NCBI RefSeq assembly: GCF_000003605.2
Contig: NW_003125395.1
Coordinates: 33,789-75,167, forward strand
DNA: 41,379 bases
Origin: Saccoglossus kowalevskii
Taxonomy: Eukaryota > Hemichordata > Enteropneusta > Harrimaniidae
Direction: 5' to 3'
This document shows, in pieces, positions 25,204-36,100 of the stretch. The notes beneath the pieces are model-generated. The model saw only the letters and a list, made by a program, of their open reading frames with translations, was not told the DNA's origin and made no database searches. Made by a program: the position numbers and the translations under genes. Numbering within the stretch: the stretch's first letter is position 1; the number at the start of each line of letters is the position of its first letter.

Positions 25204-25715
25204 CGTGTAAGAGGAGAGTTTTATAAATTGGGTAAGAGGACAGGCAGGGTTTCACACATTGTGTATGAAGAGAGGCAGGGTTTCACACATTGGGTAAGAA
25301 GGGGAGTGTTTACACATTGGGTAAGAAGGGGGAGTTTTTCACACATTGGGTAAGGGGAGAGACAGGGTTTCACACATTGTGTATGATGAGAAGCAGGGTT
25401 CCACACATTGCGTAAGAAGGGAGGGGGGGTTCACATATTGGGTAGGAGGAGAGGTTTGGTTTCACAAATTGGGTAAGAGGGGGGTCACACATTGGGTAAG
25501 AAGGGAGGAGGGTTTCACCTATTGAATAAGAAGGGAGGAGGCTTTCACACATCGGGTAGAAAGGATGGAGGGTTTCACATATTGGGTAAGAAGGGGGAAG
25601 GGTTACACACATTGTGTAAGGAGGTTTTTCACACATTGGGTAAGAGAAGAGGCTTGGTTTCACAAATAGGGTAAGAAGGATTCACACATTGGGTAAGAGG
25701 AGAGACCAGCCTTTA
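25204..25715 (+). repeat. GGTAAG-bearing minisatellite, about 17 units
   Basis: About 17 tandem units of roughly 22-35 bp read TTTCACACATTGGGTAAGA followed by a purine-rich tail (AGGGAGGAGG and variants). Unit length varies because the purine tail varies. Most units carry GGGTAAG, a close match to the animal 5' splice-site consensus on the plus strand, which is also the proposed transcribed strand of the surrounding intron. Long open frames on the minus strand (25221-25406 and 25370-25663, Cys/Pro/Ser-rich) are a by-product of the repeat and are not taken as genes. Confidence 0.93.
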
Positions 25716-26821
25716 AACATTGTAAACGTTTGTTTATATGGAACTTCACTGTGAGATTCATGTCATAAATATGACAAGACCTTATTATCACTATGGCAAT
25801 CTGTGAGTTGCAGTTATACAGTAATCACATTGCAGTATATCTATACTATTTTATAGTCCCAAAGAAAATTATTTGCCGATAACATTTTAATTTTCCCCTT
25901 TCCCATTCATCAAAATTTATAGGTCGCTTAAATTTAATACTCAGAAACGAAATAGTGGTCGTAATATGATATAACTTTATTTCGTACTGTGTTCTCGAAC
26001 AGAACACTAAATTAAATATAGACATATACGAAATGAACAAGCTATACTTATAGCAATGTATCATATATGTTATTAACGTCCAGCTCATTCATTCACACAA
26101 AGAATTTTTGACTATACGTGCATTACATATAAATGAATGAAAGTATAATGTTTTATGAGGCTTATTCAAGTCGATGTACAAAATATTTGGCATCGAATAT
26201 AGATAATTTAAGAATTTCTCCCCGTATGTTTAAAACTACGTAATTAATGTAAGATTGATAATTAGGTCAGCACTGTCAAGACAACGTTTGCTAACTAGTC
26301 TTATCATATTGCGGCGAATAAGCATTGACTTTTGACATTTGATTTGTCTACATTTACATTTAGCTTCAAAGAATCACGTGTGTGCATGGGTAATTGGGTG
26401 GTAAAATCTCGTACATTGGACTACCATCCAAGATAACGCACACTTTCTTCGTGTAGCGATAGGATTAGAAATCCATATTAAGTAACATATCGAATATACC
26501 TCGATCGTGTGATGTGGCACCACCACATTGTGATGTTTCGTATTAATATTTTTGTATACACATTTACCGGAATCGTTATCTGTACTTTATCTGCAAATAG
26601 ATCTTTATTTCCTGAACAGAAGGATTATAATTCTCCCTTTGCGTGCCTTCAGAAGTTACGCCTGCGCCCCAACCTACATTTTGCATTGGTCTGGTCGTAA
26701 TAACTTGTGTCTGCTAATTTATATATATATATATAAGAAAACATAGTGAGTTTATTGTTTCTGAATATCGCCTTGAGATTGTTACATATCTATCTGAATC
26801 AACAAAAACTAGTGTAATAAT

Positions 26822-26898
26822 TTGATGTGCTGGTTTTGAACATCGCATTGCGTACCGAAGCTTTGTGATAGAACATCCACCTGCACGGCGTTGGACAA
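26822..26898 (-). mobile_element. tRNA-derived SINE-like relic (minus strand)
   Basis: On the minus strand, GCCGTGCAGGTGG (26877-26889, box A-like) is followed after 35 nt by GTTCAAAACC (26832-26841, box B-like), the spacing of a tRNA internal promoter. The words between (AAAGCTTCGGTACGCAATGC) resemble SINE heads. No clean cloverleaf folds, so it is not called a tRNA gene. No 3' tail is visible. Confidence 0.36.
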
Positions 26899-29416
26899 TC
26901 ATGAATGTGTTATCAACGTGTTTTTGCCAGTAGAAGTCCTACGCAGGCAGTTCACATGGCGTTGTGTGTGCATTTTAATGTACTAAAGTAATGCACTTAA
27001 ACGAGACGCAGGTCCCACGAGCTGCTAACGAGACGGCACTACTATTACTAACAAAGTGAAAACGAAACCTGTTAATAGATGGGGGTGTCATTACAACGTA
27101 TCTATGGTGAGTTCAATGCACACGTAAAAGCTTTCTTTCACATACAAGCAGCTGTTCCCAATAAGTGACGTAATGGCCCGTTGATTGGCATGTCAGTTTC
27201 GTTTATCAACCAGTACCGCATTGCCATTGTTTATTGAATATTGTATAGTTCGTACACCTGAAATCCAATACCAGGTTTTGGTTTTAGGTTTTGATTTATT
27301 AGATTCATATGAAATGCAATAACATATCTTAAAAAAAAATCACAAAGAACGTGACAAGGGATATGTGATGTATTGTTCTATATAAATGAAAAGAAACACA
27401 TAGTTCTACAATCAGTCTTGAAAAATGACAACGGGCCGGGGCTACATGTACGGAAATGTTCATTTCATTTTAATTTAACTAATATCATATCTTTAGAACT
27501 GATAAATGAGACTGGAATATAGTAATCCATTTCAGATTTTTAATTGCATAATGTCACATTGCGATCCCTTGTTAGTGATTTTGTCACTGTCAGCACGCTT
27601 CGTACTGGGTCAAATTTGATTTCCTTCAGGAGGCTAATTAAAAAAAGTAACAGACAGATATCAGATATGTTCAACTGAAATTGAAGTTGATAGAACAGCA
27701 CCTCCTGGATATTACAGACTACAATAAATTTGGTCTCGTCAGTAACGTACTTACATACCACTAAAATATATATTCATTCAACAGTGGAGCGTAAGTTTAA
27801 CAAAATACACCGTTTTGTTTTAGCGGAGTTGCCACGAAATAAGAAGATACACATAGACATGCTGTAATTTCCTTGACCTGTGCACATTTGTACAGATCAA
27901 TTAGTTTCCGAAAGATTCAACAAGAAGTAATTTAAATGTAAAAGGGTCAATGACATCACTTCACTGTAATTTGGTGGAACTATAGCACCGATTACCTACA
28001 TAAATCTTAGCAAGAGCAATGTTCGTCAAACAAAAGATTATTCACTTATTGCGAACACGCCACTCGTCAATTGAATGTCAGACACCATTTATCAAATCAT
28101 TCAACCGAGATGTGTCTGCAGTGTAGGAATAAAATAATATTTATGAAAACGAAATACATATTACAGTCATCTTGTATGAACAAGCATGGCACCAAACATT
28201 GCGACACATTTGAATTATAAAAGTCGTACTTTGATAAATAATTAAAGTAACACAATATTTTAGCATGTAACAGTATACCTAAGGGGAGAATACAATATTA
28301 TCATTCCTCTCATCACTCAACTGGCATGCCGCACTTTACACATTCTGAATAAAATGGACCTCATTTATTATTTTATATGATATCAACATTATTAATTCAA
28401 ACACAACACACTGAGTTTAGTTTTGTAACAGAAGTCGACGTGAAACACATTTTAAAATGAGCAACGCTGTGTTTCTTATTTACACTATTTCATCAGTCGA
28501 TATTATCACGATACGATTTTTAAAATTTATTATGATGGAATATTTATAATTATTAAATAAATATAATCCCATTGTAAGAACGAAAACTATTAATTTAGTA
28601 TAAAATTATCATGTTTTAGATAACAAGCTAGACAGTGTATGCGAGACAACATTAAACAGGGTTCGTTCGATCACGTCTTCAACCACACTTTGGTTTTCAG
28701 CGTGATTTGGTCCAGGGAAATTGAAAGAAGACATGTTAGGTTAGCCTGACACTCTTGAATATAAACTGCGCCGTGTTAAGTAGGTAATTGTATACATATA
28801 TGAAATATGTTTAAAATAACGAGTCTCTGAAGAAAAAAAAACCGTTGTAACTTGTCATTGAAGTTAAATTGAACTGTATAAAGCCACGGATGTCGGTTGT
28901 TGTACCAGTAAATAAATGAAACGTTTCCAATTTTATTGAAAACTTTTATTTGTAATCGGGGTCAGACTGTGTTCAGAAACATTGAAAGTGGTGTATTCAC
29001 GCAATAACAGGCAATTCTTCGTGCGTGGAAAATGCTTTCAATTCACTTCTCAGGCATAAGTAATTCTTGCGTTTTTTTGTGTCATTTTCCCCATTTATGT
29101 GTGACATTATTCCGACCTTCCTCAGTGATTGCTATAGTTAATCTCTTTTAAGTTATTTAACAGAATAATATATAATTCAGTGATTAAAAAAAACACGCCG
29201 CGATCGTACTATAGGAATTGACAGATAGTCCTTTGATGGAATGATTTTTTATTTATGGATTGACATTAGCGAAACATCATAAATCGACTATGGTTGAGAA
29301 AACTTAATGATGATGGATGCGTTTCAGTCAGTAGGTGTGAGGAACTTAATGTTGAATGTGCACAGTATAGTGGTTTTATCTCCATAAATTTACTAAATAT
29401 TCTTTTATTTTATTTC

Positions 29417-29418
29417 AG
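29417..29418 (+). promoter_or_regulatory. 3' splice site before the receptor coding exon
   Basis: A long pyrimidine-rich run ending TTTTATTTCAG at 29418 is a strong animal acceptor. A branch-point-like TACTAAAT lies at about 29391-29398. Splicing here leaves 41 nt of 5' UTR (29419-29459) with no ATG before the receptor start codon. This shows that the coding exon has an upstream leader exon. Confidence 0.75.
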
Positions 29419-29459
29419 AATACAGCACGAGAAATAACGCTAATACAGTAGCAGAAACG

Positions 29460-30437
29460 ATGGCGTCGTCGGCGACGGTAAATGAAACGATGTCACCGAA
29501 TATATCAACGAATTCCCCTGTATGTCACTTCGCTGACGACGACGTACTCTTTATATTTTATACAGTCTCGTATACTGTAGCTCTATTGGGGAATTTGGCA
29601 TTTCTGTCCGTAGTCATCAAGGTGAAATCCATGAGAACTATGCCGAATTTCTTTTTCATCAATTTATCCATGGCGGACACCTTGTTCATGACCTATTATG
29701 TACTGCATCTTATGTCGCAAAGACTGAACATTCAGCCACTGAAAGAAATTCATTACAAAGGCGGACACTCCATCACCGACGTGGCGTTCTGCGTCTCTAT
29801 GCTCACCGTGGCACTGGCCAGTCTGAACCGCTACATCGCCATCTGCCATCCATTCAAAGCGGAGAGGTTACGACTGCAGAGCATCTCCCGGATCGTCGTG
29901 TCCATTGCATTCTGCTGGCTATACGGAATTGCCGTCGGGGTGTTTGATGTCTTGATATATACGTACAGCAGCAGTATACAGTTGAAGCTCTTCTCCATTT
30001 TACTGATTCTGCTCTCTGTCTCGATAGTAGCGTCGATCTGCATCGTGTTGATGTCGTACATTTTGATCGCTAGACGTATGATTGTTTCCAAACCGTCATA
30101 TATACCAACAACTGTCCACATCCACACGTCGTGCATATCCGAAGAGAGTCAGGTGCTCCTCCTCTGTGCTTCAATAACCGTTGTATTCTTCATCAGTTGT
30201 TTCCCCTTAGCAACCCTTTACATTGTAACGACAATCACACAGGTTCTTGGATTCGTACCATTACCAAGAAAGAAGATTGCCTGTCTCGCGTTCGTGGCAA
30301 AACTAATGGTACCACTACACTTCGCCCTGAACCCCATTCTCTACAACATAGGTAGTAAAAACCATAGAACAGCTTTCCGCAAAGTGTGGTCACCAAGATC
30401 GGCACGAGAGCAGTCACAGGTGGCGCAGGACGTGTAG
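29460..30437 (+). CDS. Rhodopsin-like (class A) GPCR, orphan
   Basis: A complete 325-residue seven-transmembrane receptor encoded in one exon, expected at the plasma membrane and signalling through heterotrimeric G proteins. The N-terminus carries N-glycosylation sequons at N8 (NET) and N14 (NIS). Membrane segments are near residues 28-54, 63-86, 101-127, 142-165, 174-204, 230-257 and 275-297. Landmarks are GN at 44-45 (N1.50), D73 (2.50), NRY at 123-125 in place of D/ERY, W153 (4.50), Y200, P249 (6.50), NPILY at 291-295 and a short helix 8 (NHRTAFRKV). Oddities: no Cys at 3.25, a very short extracellular loop 2 without Cys, no Pro in TM5, and SC instead of CW at 6.47-6.48. The AICHPFKAERL stretch after NRY recalls thyrotropin-releasing-hormone/neuromedin-type peptide receptors. 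The missing disulfide, short loop and Pro-less TM5 recall melanocortin-type receptors. The ligand cannot be named. The ATG has good context (ACGATGG), and coding GC is higher than in the flanks. Confidence 0.95.
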   Translation: MASSATVNETMSPNISTNSPVCHFADDDVLFIFYTVSYTVALLGNLAFLSVVIKVKSMRTMPNFFFINLSMADTLFMTYYVLHLMSQRLNIQPLKEIHYKGGHSITDVAFCVSMLTVALASLNRYIAICHPFKAERLRLQSISRIVVSIAFCWLYGIAVGVFDVLIYTYSSSIQLKLFSILLILLSVSIVASICIVLMSYILIARRMIVSKPSYIPTTVHIHTSCISEESQVLLLCASITVVFFISCFPLATLYIVTTITQVLGFVPLPRKKIACLAFVAKLMVPLHFALNPILYNIGSKNHRTAFRKVWSPRSAREQSQVAQDV

Positions 30438-30935
30438 CTATTTTTGGACAGCACCTCACTAGAATGTAGAAAAATATATTTGTTGGCATATGCAATGAGA
30501 AAATCTTCATACAAGAAAACGCAGAAATTACATACTGATAACAGTGTTTGTTACTGGAGTTTTAGTATTCATTCATAGTTCACAATGTCACCATTATTGA
30601 ATACGTTTGTTGACAAAAACAATTTAATAATAATGATACAACTAAAAGGAGGTGAAATTAGTTTAATATATAGTAATAATCATATCAAAATGTTTATCGG
30701 GAGTTGGAATGCGTAAAGAAGTAAATACACAACGATTTAAATTCAAGCCATGTTGTTTCAACTGATATTAACTGTTAGATATGATTGTTTAAATGTTTAT
30801 TATATTTATTAAAAGTAATAGTATATCAATTATAACATTTTTTTTCAAATATTTCCAGATTTATTATTTATAATCCACTGAAATTGTCACCAAACATAAT
30901 TTAATTTTACGAAGAATAAACGAGCATTTCAATAC
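30438..30935 (+). other. Probable 3' UTR of the receptor gene
   Basis: AT-rich sequence after the TAG stop, with no further exon evident. The first canonical polyadenylation signal noticed is AATAAA at 30915-30920, so cleavage near 30935 is predicted. Variant signals could be used earlier. The tail end is therefore approximate. Confidence 0.4.
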
Positions 30936-32386
30936 AGATATGACAACAGTGTTTTTACAAATTAAAGTATATGGTTGAATCCAATGAAGGATCGACAAGT
31001 TGAATGTTTTATTCTCAGAGAGTGAACGTGATCTTCCCCAGTAACAGCACGTGTTCATGCGAGTTTGTAACGCGACAACGTCCGAGGTCCACATGGGTAT
31101 CAAAGGGCAAATACGCGTGTGGTTTGTTTCACAGCAAGTGATAAAAGAAACTATGCGTGAAATACATAAATCTCCCATGGTGCATCTCATATATGCGAGC
31201 CATTATAAACAGATATTACTATGTGTATACCATCCGTCTAGACATATAAACGCTGCTCTTTAAAAAATAGCTTTCAGAGTTCAATAATACACACATTTTT
31301 AAAATGTACATGAACCATAAGACACATACACAATGTAACATAACGATTCATTTACCAATCAGTGTGGATACAAGCTAAATAACAAACGCATACAAAATAT
31401 CCCTGTCTTGCAACTCGGGGTTTTGAGGTCTTTTTATAGCGTCTGTGTTCTCATCCTTCGTTGCCAAAAAAGGAATGAAATTACCAAAACATATTTTAAC
31501 TCAATCAGCACTGACATCGACAGAAAATTCCAATCAATGCTCATTTGTGATACGCACATCGGATCCGGGATGTATGTAGTTCAAGCGAACTTCTACAATT
31601 GTTTAATGGCGCATCAGCGTGATTGATACCGACGAAAATAGACATTGATACTAACTAAATTACCCTTCTGAATGAAACTGTATATCGTATGTATATAATA
31701 GAATGTATATACGAATGCGATCATTACATACTTCCCAGTATAGTGAATGTATTACTATAAACAATACATGTACCATTAATGTCGAATTTCATGTGCAGAT
31801 ACAAGTGCAGGCGACATATTTCATTTTCGTACTTCGTGGTCACACTAACTGAGACTAATTACTTAAAAATTTTACTTCCAGCAAAGTAGCATGTCATTAT
31901 TTACCCCGAATGACCTACACCGAAATTTGAATCAGTTTAGGTTTAAAATATGACATATACTTATTGCAATATGGCAAACCTAATGACAGGTCAGAAAGAG
32001 GTCATGTTTAGGTATGGTAATCTAACTCAACTATTTGAATTATTTATTTATAACAAATCAAATTTAATCTAATCTAATCTAATGTATTTTAATCAAATCT
32101 AACCTAATTTAATCATACATTTATGTTTATAACTACGTGGTGTATATATCAGTCTTGATGCAATATTTACGAAAATATAATATTTATTTAATACTGTTGT
32201 TGTTGGATATTCAATACTGTAAAACAAATCAGATTAAAATTAGCCTGAAACATTCATTCATCGTGAAGTTGTTGTATTTCAGGACAAACAACAATATTCG
32301 CTAGATGAAACATAACAAAAAACTATTACGCATGCTCAACGATTAGTATTGTTTGTATCAAAACAACCAGTGCACGTGCGTTTTAA
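30936..32386. other. Gene-free DNA downstream of the receptor
   Basis: No credible coding frame; opposed short frames at 30864-31263 overlap and lack motifs. It includes an imperfect (AATCT)n stretch at 32055-32115. Confidence 0.6.
32055..32115. repeat. (AATCT)n-like microsatellite
   Basis: Several AATCT units followed by degenerate AATCA/AACCT variants. Confidence 0.85.
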
Positions 32387-33151
32387 GGTAGAGATGCAGG
32401 TTCGTGGACACTTGGGAGTGATTTTTTTGTAGAAGTGTGATTAGTGAAACATACTCATAAGACGATTTTAAAATATAGAAAACAGAAACAAACATTCTCT
32501 CTTTTGAATGCTTAGCAAGATTTAGCAAGGCTGTACATAAATAATAAAAAAAGAAACAAGGTAAAAAAAGAAATGACGGGATCTCCATATTATGCACTAT
32601 ATTTAATAAAACGATAATACATTTAAATTTGAAACTGTTACAGCCATTTTAATTATGAACATTAGCAAACTTCTTACTGAGTGAATTATTATGCAAATTA
32701 GCAATTATCTCAGCTTCTTTTTATTGGACATACCAGAACTTTGTTTTGAAATTTTAACAATGTGTTCATCTTCAAAACGCCGTCGGGGCATTGTTTTTGG
32801 CTGAACAGTGTTACAACAATCATACAGACAACTAGCTTGGGTGTTAATTTATGCATAAACTTGAAGTAGTGAAATTAGAGCAGCTGTCCTGCAAAATTGA
32901 CAACTGGTAGACAGTTTTCTTTATAATAAACAGATGTACTCACAAACAAATTTTGACAGGAAACAGAAGCATGGTTTAGAAGCTAATTTTTTGTAAATCA
33001 CTTTTGACCAAAAAGTACATTTTTGTGCATATTTTAAAATTCATACAATAAGCTTTCCGAAAATATATAGTTTTGTGGACAATGGAGGTCATATTGGTTT
33101 TCTAATTAACTAATTAAAATACCTGTCAGGTAAACTGCATCTCTGCCTTAA
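32383..33151. mobile_element. TTAA-flanked MITE-like element, 761 bp
   Basis: The left end GGTAGAGATGCAG (32387-32399) and the right end CTGCATCTCTGCC (33135-33147) are inverted repeats matching at 12 of 13 positions. Each is bordered outside by TTAA (32383-32386 and 33148-33151), and the match extends a little outward and inward. A TTAA target duplication is the signature of piggyBac-superfamily insertion, though these termini begin GG rather than the usual CC. The interior is AT-rich with no transposase-like frame, so the element is non-autonomous. The flanking TTAA could be chance in AT-rich DNA, but 13-bp inverted ends plus matching TTAA at both sides make a real insertion likely. Confidence 0.72.
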
Positions 33152-36100
33152 AGAAATGTTTCATTCCATTGGACAAATACTACAATTTGTGATACAGTAC
33201 CAGCGTGTTCATGTTATGATAAATCAAGAGTCGAACGTGTTCATCGACACAAATAATCGAACAACCATATTATAAATTACATCAGTAATAACACAGAAAT
33301 GACAAAAACAGCACATTTTAGGTGTTTCAGTCATAATGTCTATTTCATTTAGTCATAACTATTTATGATCCAATAAAACGATTTGGGAATAAAAATTTTG
33401 TATCGTATGGTAAGTAGTAGGTAAGTTACAATCATGTATTCCGGCACGGTTACTAGAAGAACTGTTAGGAAACTCTATAGTTAGGTATGCTAATTGTATC
33501 CATTGAATTCTCTTCGATGTGTGTCCAACCACTATGACGTCATCGCCGAAAGATCGACGTAGACACATATCCGACTTCTGTGCGAATGTTCTGTAATGTT
33601 CAAGGTTTCGTTGTTCTCGAAAAAATGAAAACACCGATAGTTTGATTGGTTGACAGATTTGCCGTCTGTGAATTGAAATTGACAATGGTATTTTGTACAC
33701 CTAAACTCTGTCTGCGAATGTTCAAAAATGTTAGTATTCGTTACTACATGGGTATTTTAATGTGGAACTGCGATTAGCATAACTATTTTCAAACATAACT
33801 TTAGAAAATAACGCTTTTTTATTGAGGTTGGCGAAGTCAGCCATTTTGTCTGCTTTTGTCATAGCAGTTCGGGAAAATTGTTGAAATATCGGATGAGATT
33901 ATATTATATTTTTAGCAATTATAGTTTATATTTATAGTTTCAGTACAGCGATCCTAGGTCTACGTCTTTTGATGTCCAACATGGGGACGAAATTTTGTAC
34001 CCCAAAAATACATTTCGGAACTTTTCTCAAGTTTATTTTGTACATTGAATTAGAATAGGTGAGTCTTTTATGAGAGATAGTTTAAACAATGTTAGTTTAT
34101 TTTTCTCGAAATTTGCTGACATTTTTCAGATAGTAATGTCGGCCATCTTGTTTTTTCCCTATCGTGACACAGGAAGTTGTATGGTTTCATAGTGCAGTTT
34201 TATTCTGAATGTGTTTTCTTATTTCAGTGTTACAAATTTTGACAATGCTGTATGAATCGGGAAAATTTGTTAAAAAAGTACAGACAATCCCAATTGATGG
34301 ATTTGTCTTCTGAACTAGGTATGCACTCCTTCGTTTTGTTAATATGTAAGTATGTATATACTACGTTAGTGACAGTTACAGCTAATAGGTATGCGCGTCA
34401 TTATAATATTGTAAATGGCAGCTAATATTTCGCCGATTAATGTAGGTTGAATATTAACTGAATTATTTAGGTCGTTTTAATTGAGTCTTATTTTATCAAG
34501 ATTTTAGGAATTAAAAAAAATAATGCGAGTAATGTTGTGAGCTAAGTCAGAAGGCTGCGTATGTGCATAATACAAATGAAAGTGACCCCCCAAAAAACAT
34601 CCTAGAGTGAAATTTGTTTTTTACTTACGCAGTTACAAACATTCTTTGAAACGTTTTCTCTGATTTCAATTCACGAAGGATCATTTCAGTTAATCAATAA
34701 TATAAACATTGACGTTTTAAATGTATACTTCCATCGATTGTTGCCAATGCAAATGAATCCCATAACGTAGCTACATTACTATTTTTTTCTAAGGAGATGT
34801 AATGGATGTATTACACTCGCAAAGTACGTCAAATGATCAATCGATTTTCTAGGATCTCGACGATAACAGGTAAGATGATAAGGTGTGAAAGCCGCCACGT
34901 GTTCAGGTGGAATCGGTTTTGGTCGCTGCTATATACACATCATGTATCTAACCTCTCTTAACCTTCGATTCTTCACGCTGAGTTCTATTATACTTGGCTG
35001 CTAAACACACCTGCTTCCCGCAAAACCATCGTTATTGGAAATACTTCACCAAAGAAGCCTTCAAGCAGGTCGTATGAGTGAATGTATTATTTGGTGAATA
35101 GGTAGACCTGCCGTTGACCGTCGTCTAATCAGTTTTATACCAGTTTCAGGTTCGATAATAACAATCGGATTCTGTCGCTTCGTATTTAAATATACTCTGT
35201 CCTTCCAAAGCTTTTGTTCTTGTTACAAGTCTCAGCTTGTATCTCACGAGACACCCATCTCCCTTGATTATTCGATGTGGCGGGAATGTTGAAAGTTATC
35301 TGATATCGAAGGTATACGTGCGTGCATTCGCACTGATTGCACAAATGACGACCCTACATCAGATTAAAAAGTAAGATACTGGCTACTGACCATTTTGTAT
35401 TAAATTACTACAGTCTCATCGGTGCTTTTGTCGCCGTCATTCATGATATCGCACTGACAGAATGGCACGGTAATTTATCTAAGTGTATCTATAGTGTTCA
35501 ACGCCTGAATGGATTGATGCTCGCGTAGTTTTCTATACGGTCAAAAGAGACTCCATGTTACCTTATGTTCAGTATCCGATTGACCTAATTTTCGAAACTT
35601 CAACTCATTCTTTGTAAGATCAATTCATGTGGTTTATGTATTTATGTATATGAATGATAACCAGAAAAACTTGCGTTTCTCAATAATATTCCACTGCGAA
35701 TATATTAAAAAATATAACATATATAAATATACGCATTTTAGTATGATGAATATAGCCTATCGGCAATATTGACTCATACATATACCATTCATAGGAATAA
35801 GGTTATTGGGTTTTGGGCGTTCAAAAAAAGATGCTAAAAATACAAATACATATTATATTTTCCCAGCATGCTAATGTGACCTCACTTTTAATGTGACAGC
35901 TTTTACAACCAAGACGAAAAGAAAAATCACAATTGCTACTCAGTGAAATTATACACGATGTCTACTATGTTATAATACAACATTTTAAACGAGTTTGAGT
36001 GAAGTGTCCTTGCTTTTTTGCTTGCTCATTGATGTTTCGTTGCTAAAAGCCGGCCTGACAACTGTATAAGGATTAATAGGAGAGAAAAAACACATACCGA

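Larger units (their letters stand above)
15464..29418 (+). other. Proposed first intron of the receptor gene
   Basis: If the donor at 15464 is spliced to the acceptor ending at 29418, this is one 13,955-nt intron in the 5' UTR. Long leader introns are common in animal receptor genes. Its content, apart from entries listed separately, is AT-rich DNA with microsatellites and no credible exon. Open frames of 60-138 codons on both strands have no recognisable domains. A second promoter or additional leader exons inside it cannot be excluded. Confidence 0.45.

Noticed and set aside
25221-25663. Cys/Pro-rich minus-strand frames that look like a repeat protein
   Set aside because: They are the translation of the minisatellite units. 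Unit lengths are not multiples of three, so there is no constant peptide repeat.
33832-34280. Possible duplication suggested by CGGGAAAATT and GTC(A/G)GCCAT words occurring twice
   Set aside because: The spacing between the words differs between the two places and the rest does not align.
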